Positions 44,310 through 52,579 of a stretch of 64,000 nt of DNA are shown in pieces (within the stretch, counting starts at the first letter, position 1; every line of letters starts with the position of its first letter). The notes beneath the pieces are model-generated. The model was not told the DNA's origin and ran no database searches. It worked only from the letters and a program-made list of their open reading frames with translations. Source of the DNA: Seminavis robusta (taxonomy: Eukaryota; Bacillariophyta; Bacillariophyceae; Naviculales; Naviculaceae); the NCBI GenBank assembly GCA_903772945.1, contig CAICTM010000034.1, positions 62,001 to 126,000 of the forward strand. The letters run 5' to 3'. The translations under genes were made by a program, and so were the position numbers.

Positions 44310-44730
44310 TCACTACGCTAAAACTAGTTAAAGATCTTTCGAGTGTTTTTGAGTTTGAGAGAATGAATTATGAGAGGATTAGAAAGCTATGAAAACTAAT
44401 CAACGAGAGAGATCATCATCAAAGGATCGTAGATCTGGCTTCCGCGGGAGACTATAAAGTGTGATAGAGTAGGTTGTGGTAGTAATCCTACGTCTCTCCA
44501 CGATCCTAAAACGGAACGCGTGGAAGGTTCGTCTAGCCTGGATCTAGTAGCGTGGAAGTATCCACGCTGGCTAAATATCTAGAGCGATGTTTCATCATCA
44601 ACCTAGTATGACTAGCGCGGTCATTGAGAACCCTGTCTCGAATGACTATTCACGAGAGACTCAGTCATGAGTCGAACTCAAACCCTATCTAGGATCGAGT
44701 CGCGAATAAGGCTAAGAGCCGTGTATTGCA
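44310..44730 (-). repeat. LTR (5' LTR of the minus-strand element)
   Basis: Partner of 40164-40581. The inner edge (gttaaaaaatcactacgc) lacks one base of the expected TGCA terminus (tcac against tgcac). Downstream of it on the minus strand the primer-binding site would start TTTTTTAAC; I cannot assign a tRNA. Confidence 0.92.
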
Positions 44731-44827
44731 TGAGGGTGCGAGAGTTAAGGTGTAGGTGCCGGCGAACGAGCCAGGAATTAAGTGGCTCGTGAGCGAGCCT
44801 GTCGAGGTCCTTGGGTAGCGTCGGTAG

Positions 44828-46009
44828 CTAGTTGTTGTTGTTATTGCCGTCGTCATCTTGGATTGGTACAGTTTCATCTGGGAGGAAGGTGTAGGTCCCA
44901 TTGTTGAACATGACGTTGGCAAAGTGCTTCATGATAGGCTGGGCTTGTAGGTGTAGATACCTCATCATGGAGTCGCTGTGCCACCGACCGAGCATCCTGA
45001 TCAGGTCGCTATCAATCTTGCCACATAGGAGCGCCATGGCGCCTCCTGCCCGCAAAGATCTGGCACTGATATCGGCTGCTGGAATGCCCGTTTGGTGGTA
45101 GAGAATTGTGGAGGCTGTGCGTAGCACGTCGGTGATGTCTTGCGATTTGACAGGCACCTTTCTGTTGTTTCGGTAGTAGGATGCGATTGGGGTGTCTGGC
45201 TTTGCACGTGGTTGATTGCTGGCGGTGAATTGTGACCGGTGATATCGTACCAGTCGAATGGTGGCTGTCACTGGACAGCATAGGTGATGTCCACTTCTGC
45301 CATGGGTCAGGACTTCGTTGGTTTGTCCATTTTTCTGTGTGGTGAATGTGTAGGCTACCGCGGTGGCTGCATCTATCTCGCCCAGGGGTGCTGTCATGGT
45401 GTTTAGGCGCCGCTGGCCAATGTAGAGGGCCACGTCTTGTAGCGTGAACGGGGTGTCGTCTGAGACAGTCCCGGAGTATTCTCCTGGTCTCAGGAGGAAG
45501 AAGAACGCGATCACAACCATATTGGCAATGACCCGACGATCCGCTTGTTGATTGTTGTTGTAGGCTTGCTGGAGGATGTAGAGCACTACTGTGATTGGGA
45601 GTGGTTTGACTCTCTTTGGTGGAGTGTCACGTTTGCTGTAGGCTTGCAATTGCCTCTGGATTCGGAAGTCGATCTGTCCTGTTGAGTCTTTGCGGACGTC
45701 CTTGGACCCCAGCCTGGCAAACGTCTGCCCCACGGCTCTAAGTGCGTCCTCCACTGTTCTAGATCGAACTGGCTGGCCGCTGGGGGCAACTCTTCCGTCT
45801 CGGTATCTCTGACCGAAGACTTGCAAGATAGGGACTGGATCGTTGAGAGAGCGGAGGAATGGATCGATTCCTTCTTCCACGCAGAAGGCATCCCATCGGT
45901 CCCAATGGCGATCCAATGCTCTGGCACGTTTAGAAGTGACTCCGGCTCTGATCGCTTCCTGAAGAAGGCTGAGATCAGCCCTGAACGCATCGTGTTTCGA
46001 AGGTGGCAT
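44828..46009 (-). CDS. Tyrosine recombinase of the DIRS/Ngaro-like element
   Basis: 393 residues, uninterrupted. The N-terminal half (KRARALDRHWDRWDAFCVEE, QVFGQRYRDG, RSRTVEDALRAVGQTFARLG) is a SAM-like core-binding domain. The catalytic half has FFFLLRPGEYSGT carrying the first Arg, ISARSLRAGGAMALL with the second Arg, and GRWHSDSMMRYLH, which holds the His/Trp position and the nucleophilic Tyr. The enzyme would integrate circular cDNA by site-specific strand exchange, leaving no target duplication. It ends in a poly-Asn tail (DDDGNNNNN) from a GTT repeat. The start at 46009 lies inside the RT frame; expression may need re-initiation or a shift. Confidence 0.9.
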   Translation of the reverse strand: MPPSKHDAFRADLSLLQEAIRAGVTSKRARALDRHWDRWDAFCVEEGIDPFLRSLNDPVPILQVFGQRYRDGRVAPSGQPVRSRTVEDALRAVGQTFARLGSKDVRKDSTGQIDFRIQRQLQAYSKRDTPPKRVKPLPITVVLYILQQAYNNNQQADRRVIANMVVIAFFFLLRPGEYSGTVSDDTPFTLQDVALYIGQRRLNTMTAPLGEIDAATAVAYTFTTQKNGQTNEVLTHGRSGHHLCCPVTATIRLVRYHRSQFTASNQPRAKPDTPIASYYRNNRKVPVKSQDITDVLRTASTILYHQTGIPAADISARSLRAGGAMALLCGKIDSDLIRMLGRWHSDSMMRYLHLQAQPIMKHFANVMFNNGTYTFLPDETVPIQDDDGNNNNN

Positions 46010-48464
46010 TGTGTCCAGGAGTGCTCCTGCGGGAAATGAGAGTTGAAGTGTGAGACAAGTTCTTTATCAGGCAGGTGCCAGGCCCGTGAGCAAACGTCCG
46101 CCATGAGGTTGGCCCATCCTGGTATGTAGTCGTGTAGTGGTAGATAGCGATGGTGTCGTTGGTGTAGGGACTGCAAGCGTAGTAGGTACGCGGCTGGTCC
46201 TGTAGTGGTAGCGGAGCCTTTTCTCTGCCAGTGCACTGTTGGTGTGTTGTCGTATGAGCTGTGGACAGTGTGCTCGCGAATGTCACACGCTTGTGCTAGG
46301 ATATCTGCGTGAGCGACTGAGCCCGCCAGCTCTAAGTCGCTGTTGGTAATTGGTCCTTTTGGGTTTGCGAAAGAGGAGAGGTTGCGCTGGATCTTGGCGT
46401 TGAACTCTGCTCTCCAAAGTATGGGGACGACGCCGTCGGCTGTTGGAATGAAGTGTACTCCTCCCATGCCCTTTCCAGAGGCGTCACACGCTCCTCGTGT
46501 GGAGGGATTGGAGTGCGGAATGATCTCTCCAAGCCGTGTCGGTCGGTTGTTGATGCTGTTGGCGAGCCATCGAAAATCCGAGAGGAAGTCGTGGACCTGT
46601 CTGGTCAGTCGCAGTCGGTGACCTGCTTCTTCTTCATGGCGGAAGGCCTCTTGCAAAGTGCAGAACAACCCCCTAGCGCCGGGAATGGCAATTACCATTG
46701 ACCTGAGTTCCCCGAGGATCTTGTGCCATTGTCGAGTGGCGATTCGGCGCTGAGTAGGTCGCACACTGTTGAGGATTTCCAGAAGACGGTCTTTTCGGTG
46801 TTGTGGTAGTTCGATGGTGTTCTGCAACGTGTCCAGGATCCATCCTAGAACGGCCTTTCTGGTTGTCCAGCAGGCATCTCCCTTTCGGAGTTTCTTGACT
46901 GATGCAGGTTCCTGCCGGTGTGGTGTGTCATCCGGTGATAGCCCACGGAACACACGGTCCAGGGCATGCAACAAGATGCGCTTGGTCCGTCGCCGTTTCC
47001 ATCTGTTCCCTTGAGACAGACCGATAAAATCGTCCACGTAGATGTCCCAGTAGTGTAGCGGCTGCTTTCTTCGGCCTGACGGATACAGCTTTCCGTTTGG
47101 TTGCTGCAGCGGCGTGACTGGTTGGGAGTCGCTTTCGGTGTCGGTGATGGTCGTTGTTTTGGTGGTTGTTGTCGGCGCCGCTTCGGCGGCAGGCGCTGTT
47201 TCAGAGACCTCCTCGAGTCGATGTGGTGGAGGCTGGTGCTGGTTGTCGTCGATGGCTTGGTTAGCCATGTCTGCTACTGTTTCAGTGGCAGCACTGAAGT
47301 TGGGTGGTGACTCTTTCCATCCCATCGGCAGCACCAAGGGGAAGGCCACCATTGGCTCTTCACCTTCGCGTGTGGGAAACAGCATGCCCAGTTTGGGTAT
47401 ATCTTCAGCCTTGATCCACACTCGGTAGAATCCATCGGCGATGTCTACCTTCGATAAATGGACTGGACCAAACTTGGGGTCGGCGTGGTGTATCTTCTCC
47501 AGCACTCTTTGCAAGGCCTTGCCGAACTGCATGGCCTCCATGGGTGCTGTCTCCTCCGTCTCACTGTTGACTCCAAAGTAGGTGTAGTCGCATATAGTCC
47601 TGGGACGTCGCTCTCGTTGGGGCACAACTCCCAAGGGGCTCAGTCGCAAGTCAGGTATCTGGTGCTCTATCAACGAGTAGGGAAGCAGCGTCCAGTCCCT
47701 TTGTTGATCATTCCAACGAACTCCTCTCGTAGGAAATCTGTGTGTTCCCTCGCGGACTTGTGGGGTCCCCTGCTGAGCGCCTCGTTGATTCTGTCGTTGG
47801 ACCATGGCTCGGTTGCCATGTTGACTGGTGCACCGTTGCGTCTAAAGTCGTCCAGCAAGGTGCTGGCTTCGTGCGGTATGCCAGCCACCTCGTGGTGGAA
47901 ATCACTGACTGGGTCACGTGATAGTGCCACAAACTCGTTCCAATTCGCGGATTGTTTGAATCGCTTTGCGGCCGCTGCCACTAGGCGGTCTAGTTCATCG
48001 GGAACTAGATAGGTTGAGGAGGCAGTCTCGGACTGCTCTTTCGCGTTGTTGTTGTTGCTCTCGTGTGAGCGTTTGTTGTTGTTTTCGCTCTCGCGTGAGC
48101 GCTGGTCGTTGTTGTTGTTATCGTGTGTCGTAGGTGTCGTGTGGTCGTCATCTCGTGTGATGGGTCCGTTCTGCTGCTCGATTGCTGCGTGGGTGTTGCC
48201 TGCCTCGGTTGACTTGGCTCGTTGGGGATTCGCGTCCAATTCGGTGGTATCGCGATTGGGTTTTGGTGTTGGAGCCTGTGTGGTAGTCAAAAGGGGCTGG
48301 ACAGTGTACGTAGCAGGGACGTTGTGCTCTACTGGACCTGACGGGGCGGTCGTGACCGGAAACTCACCTAGTTGTCTACTAGTAGTTGGTACATAAACTT
48401 GTTGACTGCTACTATGTTTCAAACTAATGGGAGCTACTCTGGGCGACACCTTCTGGAGTGTCAC
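45586..48464 (-). CDS. Reverse transcriptase and RNase H of the DIRS/Ngaro-like element (one frameshift)
   Basis: Two overlapping frames, 48464-47670 and 47805-45586, form one protein. The shift falls near 47700, where the first frame has EEFVGMINKGTG and the second continues WTLLPYSLIEHQIPDLRLSP, a block normally continuous in this family. The N-terminal part is a Gln/Asn/Ser-rich spacer (NNNNDQRSRESENNNKRSHE). RT motifs: PLGVVPQRERRPRTICDYTY, LSKVDIADGFYRVWI, VLPMGWKESPPNFS, and the catalytic WDIYVDDFIGLSQG near 47030. An insertion rich in Thr and Pro sits between the last two. RNase H: RGACDASGKGMGGVHF, SDLELAGSVAHADIL, and HSSYDNTPTVHWQRKGSA. A single base lost in the assembly would explain the break. 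Confidence 0.86.
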
Positions 48465-48512
48465 AGGCTCGGCTAAGCGTTCACGATGGGAAGAACGCTG
48501 CCTGCCGGTGCC

Positions 48513-48795
48513 TCAAGCATACGCTTGGAGGCACCAGTTGTGCAAATTTGTGGTCTCTTCTGGGTTGTTGGCTACATGATCAGCTACCCGAGGGCAGGTG
48601 GTGTAGCAGCGACCTGCTATGTGCCACGATGCACAGCAGTCCACCAGGTTGCCATCGCGGCGAACCTGTGGAGGATTGTTGCCAGCCAATGCAATGGCAT
48701 CTCGCACGCGTCGTGTTCGAATGTTGTTGGCTAGTGGGGTGTTGCCGACATAGCGTCCATCCCGATTGGGATTTCGTACCATCTGCCTGGCAGCG

Positions 48796-48871
<76 letters not shown>

Positions 48872-50022
48872 GCGATCGTCTGTTGTGGCGAGACGAGTGG
48901 TGCGTTGAAGCCCAAGTTGCCGGCCATGGTCTCCACTTCATGCTGGATGAGCATACGTTCTGATGTCCCCTGTGTCCTTGCTGCCAATTCGTGGTAGATG
49001 GGGGGCAGTTCTTCATCGGTTTGCGCCCCAGTCAGAAGTAGTAGTCGGTCGGTCACGCGATCTTTAAACTTCTCGCGGACTTCCTTTGGGCGTGCTGCTT
49101 CTACTCGGCGGCGATCAATGTCGTTTCTGGCCAGTCGCGATTCCGCTACCAGATCATGGATTCCTTGTGCCATGTTCTGGATAGCTGGATCTCCTCCACC
49201 TGTGTTGGAAGTGGGACGCAACCCGGGCAGTTGCCGATAGAGGACGTGTTCACGTCGGTGGTTGTGCACCTGTGGAGTGGCATGTAGTGTGTCCACGCCG
49301 ATGGTGTTGTGCATCACTCGGGAGTGCGTGTCGCCTGCGTCTCCTTTGGTAGACGCCATCATGAGGAAACGCAACAGGGGCATATAATGGTCGATTCGAT
49401 TGTTGTCGTTGGCGTGAGCGTAGATCACTTCAAACGCCTTTCGAGCGGTGAATCGCTTGCCTAGTAGGAGGCTCACTAGTTCGAATGGCACAAACGCGGC
49501 CTTGCGTACGCGGATTGTTTGGGTGTTTGCATCAGCTTGCACGTACGGGCCTAACAGTTCGATGGTGGCATCGTCGTTGAAGGCGGCCATGTGGCGAGCT
49601 GGTGTGGCAGAGGTGTAGGTCTGTGCGGTCGTGTCCAGTTGATCTTCCAGGAATGCAACGGTTTCAATGTCTACACCAACGAGCTCATCCACGTAGCAGA
49701 AAGTTCTGCGCCTGGCTGGTGCTGCAGGTGTTCCTGGGTCCCCCGGATTTCGTAGAAAGCCATGAAGCACATGGAGTCGACCACCTGGGGTGTTCCCGTC
49801 TTGTACCATGATGGCCACTCCTCCGATGTGTGCCATGAAGTCGTCTAGGAGCTCTTGATGCAATTCAGCGTTCGTAGAGGGGTTGTTGGTGGCCCTCCAC
49901 TGAAGCATCAAACGAGCTGAGCGTTCTTGGGCAGCATCAAAGGTTGCGCCCAAGGGATTATTGGTTGGGTCATCATAGAGTGACCGGTAGGTTTTAGGTT
50001 CATTGGTGCCCGGTTGTGCCAT
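48513..50022 (-). CDS. Gag-like protein of the DIRS/Ngaro-like element, with polyGln tract and Cys/His motif
   Basis: The main frame starts at 50022 (MAQPGTNEPKTYRSLYDDPT) and runs about 390 residues to a long CAA-encoded Gln tract at 48798-48870. Past the tract that frame degenerates, while the neighbouring frame (read through the tract as Asn) continues AARQMVRNPNRDGRYVGNTP and ends with VDCCASWHIAGRCYTTCPRV followed by ADHV. This last C-x-H-x-C-x-C-x-H pattern looks like the zinc knuckle of related elements. The true frame therefore changes inside the microsatellite, most simply because the repeat length is mis-assembled. The body is alpha-helical with no recognisable enzyme motif. Confidence 0.72.
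48796..48872. repeat. GTT/CAA microsatellite in the gag-like gene
   Basis: About 24 tandem GTT triplets (CAA on the coding strand) interrupt the gag-like frame. The frame differs on the two sides, which flags the length as unreliable. Confidence 0.95.
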
Positions 50023-50442
50023 GGTCGATTCCGATGGCTCGAGTGGTAGACACCAGAGATCCTAGTAAGCGTAAGGCCCTTCCAGGGCGAGGTTGCGAGT
50101 AGGTTGACTCGAGCTTGTCTATAGCCGATTAAAACTACTATTGTAATGACTGGTTTGTGAGGATGTGTAGCATCCTCTCTTGTTGAGTTTCTTTCTAGGC
50201 TATGAGCCCCATTTCAAGAACTTCCACTCAGCGCGTCAGCCTAGATCTGCAGTCTCACAATCTCGACACCGGTCAGACCATCCCATCTCTTTATTTTTAT
50301 TTTTAAATCATCAAAATTGCACTATTAGTGCGCGCCGCGCACTATTAGTGCGCGGCGGAACTGACAATTTGAATATTTTAAAATGTTAAAATAATACTAG
50401 CTTTTGTTTTGAAAGGATTACTACTAAGACAGGACTGAACAG
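50023..50442. other. Flank between the tyrosine-recombinase element and the 435-bp element
   Basis: No gene. Near 50320-50357 two copies of actattagtgcgcg(c/g) alternate with their complement, so TAGTGCGCG and CGCGCACTA can pair into a GC-rich hairpin. The 50380-50400 segment is AT-rich (attttaaaatgttaaaata). This may be the edge of another small element. Confidence 0.5.
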
Positions 50443-50877
50443 CAGGGTGCGGAAATGGGACTTAAATCTTTAAAAACCCACCGTTTAAAGAACCTGCGTG
50501 AAACTAGTACTAGTTTCACGCACTGTTTCACGCACTGTTTCACGCACATTAAACTAGTACTAGTTTCACGCAAGCTGCGTGAAACTATATTCAGTCGTGC
50601 GTGAAACTATGTTCAGTCGTGCGTGAAACTATCTCTATCTATCGGCAGTTGTCACTAGTAAATCTTGCGTGAAACTAGCCGTTGTTCTGCGTGAACTAGC
50701 CGTTGTTCTGCGTGAAACTAGCCGTTGTTCTGCGTGAAACTATTGCTAGTTTCACGCAGGCCTGCGTGAAACTAGCTTGAAACAGTTAGTTTCACGCAGG
50801 CTTGCGTGAAACTAACTCCTAGTTTCACGCAAGCCGTAGTTTCACGCAAGACCGTTAAATCTTGTTTCCGCACCCTG
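50443..50877. mobile_element. 435-bp inverted-repeat element packed with 18 copies of TGCGTGAAACTA
   Basis: The ends are exact inverted repeats: CAGGGTGCGGAAA at 50443 and TTTCCGCACCCTG ending at 50877; a further TTAAATCTT/AGATTTAA pairs inside. CAG lies on both outer sides (50440-50442 and 50878-50880), a possible 3-bp target duplication. The interior holds ten forward and eight reverse copies of GCGTGAAACT or its complement, several as perfect facing pairs such as GTGAAACTAGTACTAGTTTCAC. Some copies share the spacer agccgttgttc and have a 21-22-bp period. It has no coding capacity. It resembles a MITE or foldback element; the internal array may be subterminal binding sites for a transposase. 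Confidence 0.85.
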
Positions 50878-51542
50878 CAGTACCGGTACGTACGGTACGG
50901 ACGACAATCCTAGACGGACTTTGCTCTTCAACAAGCTAGCTAGCTAGTACATGGAGCTACATACATGTACATGTAGGAATGGACGTTCTGCGTTCTGCGG
51001 CTCTATTGAAAGGTTTCAGCGAGACAGTACAGAACTCAGAACTAGCTAGTAGTAGTACATGGTACATGTACTACTCGTAGTACTAGCTAGTACGGTACGC
51101 CTTCGGGCTTCGGGTTGAATTGTTCAGAATGGGCTGGTAGCTGGCTGGTACCTCACCTGGAGATTATGGGGGGGTTAGGCAGCAGCGCGGGGGAGGGAAA
51201 GAAAAAAAGAAAGGGAGAGGGTTATCCGTTGGATTCCAGATTCCGAATCGCAGAGCCGGTCGGCACACCTTCCGCACCCCAACTGTCACCAAAGAGAGGG
51301 GAACGGTCAATGACCTGGTCTTTCACCCCTCCTCCTCTAATTCCCAGGCGTCCGAAGAACATACTTTACGTCATGAAAGCCATCACCGAATTCGAATGGG
51401 AAGTTAACGGATACATGGCTGACTTGCTCTTTGCCGATCCTTTGCTGGCACCATACCCTCCCAATTCAAATCGCTCATTCTTCCGAAACTCGTCCATGGA
51501 ATACTAGTCAAACAGCATCAACGTCGCGACGGTGAGTGTTGC

Positions 51543-51582
<40 letters not shown>

Positions 51583-52579
51583 GGTGTTGGTGTTTTTGTT
51601 GTTATTCACAATGGCGACAATGGCATGCTACTAAACGCTCCGCTCCTTCCTCTACCGACGCTCCGCTCCTTCCTCTACCGACACCCAGTCCACTACCGAC
51701 GCTCAGTCTACCGACGCTCCTTCCTCTACCGATACCACTACCGACCGACTACCACTACTGCTGGTCTATTTTGTCTTGAAGTCAGCGACTACGTGGGTAG
51801 GGGCAAGACTCTTGGCAACAACAACAACAACTACTACTAGGCACCGAACCGACGAGCAACAACAGCTGACGAAACTCGCAACTACAGGAAACTCGACAAT
51901 TCAGATCGAAACAACGCGACAATGAGGATCGCTACAAGTCCATGGTTCTCCAAGTGGCTGCAAAGTGTCAACAGATACCCATTCAATGAGCTGAGGGTGA
52001 CAAGGCAAGGATTCAATTGCAAGTATGTCATTTGTGGGTACAACAGTGATGAGGAGGATAACTTCTGTTTGGCCACAACAGCATGGAAGTGACCGTTCTT
52101 GAGGAGTTGATATTGCAGGAGCATGCAAGCCACTTCTCCTGCCATGACCGACATCATGGATTACATGTTAGCTACAGGCCTTCAGAAAAGTCCAAAATGG
52201 TAAAGAGCTGTCATCTCCACCCTCTCTGAATGCTGGAGTCGCCGTCGCCACATCCTGTGAAAGGAAGGACATCTTCATTGAGTGCATCTACTGGTTAGTG
52301 AGGGAAAGGGTCAGTGAGAGCTATGAGTTGTCCTCCCTCGAAGGACAGAGTGTGATGGATGCTTGGCATTATTATTGTTGCCACTGGATTGACTCAAGAA
52401 GAAGATTTCCTTCAAGAAATGTACTGAGATGAGTGAGACTATGGTTGTTGATTTCATTGGCATTGACTCAGATGAAGAGTGAGACTATGGTTGTTGATTT
52501 CATTGGCACATGTTACTGAATTGAAATGTAAGTTAATATCTAGATTACAATGATGCAACAATGCTACCCTTCTGCTGAC
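50878..52579. other. Intergenic, repeats only
   Basis: ACATGTAC/GTACATGT and TACGGTACGG palindromes fill 50878-51110. An open frame of 130 codons at 51115-51507 (plus strand) has no recognisable domain and I do not call it. A GTT microsatellite (51539-51600) and a run of ctaccgacgctc repeats (51640-51750) follow. From about 51880 the sequence may be the 3' flank of the decayed transposase-like gene. Confidence 0.5.
51539..51600. repeat. GTT microsatellite
   Basis: About 14 GTT triplets with a few GGT interruptions, not inside a supported gene. The same triplet occurs in the gag-like gene at 48796. Confidence 0.93.

Larger units (their letters stand above)
40164..44730 (-). mobile_element. 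Ty3-type LTR retrotransposon, transcribed from the minus strand
   Basis: Two LTRs of about 420 bp (40164-40581 and 44310-44730) flank a 3.7-kb interior. LTRs start TG and end CA. A purine-rich tract (AGGGGGCGAA on the minus strand, 40582-40592) adjoins the left LTR, as expected for the polypurine tract next to a 3' LTR. TGAG flanks both outer ends, a possible 4-bp target duplication. The interior, read on the minus strand, holds gag-like, protease, reverse transcriptase, RNase H and integrase pieces in Ty3 order. Frames are broken about every 200-400 bases. As the LTRs themselves differ almost only by one-base losses, many breaks may be sequence errors and the element may be young. Confidence 0.92.
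44731..50150 (-). mobile_element. DIRS/Ngaro-like tyrosine-recombinase retroelement
   Basis: Three minus-strand reading frames in order: gag-like (50022-48513), RT plus RNase H (48464-45586) and tyrosine recombinase (46009-44828), the last overlapping the RT frame by 424 bp in another frame. No integrase and no LTR belong to it. The recombinase replaces integrase, the hallmark of the DIRS order; no methyltransferase domain is visible, which is more like Ngaro. The outer ends are not defined: I could not find the expected split direct or inverted terminal repeats. The Ty3 element at 40164-44730 lies immediately beyond the recombinase stop and may have landed in its 3' terminal region. Confidence 0.85.

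Noticed and set aside
50489-50860. CRISPR-like array
   Set aside because: Repeats are in both orientations with irregular, often absent spacers, inside an element with inverted ends in a eukaryotic genome.
51115-51507. 130-codon plus-strand frame
   Set aside because: No domain recognised; it lies among microsatellites and palindromes between mobile elements.
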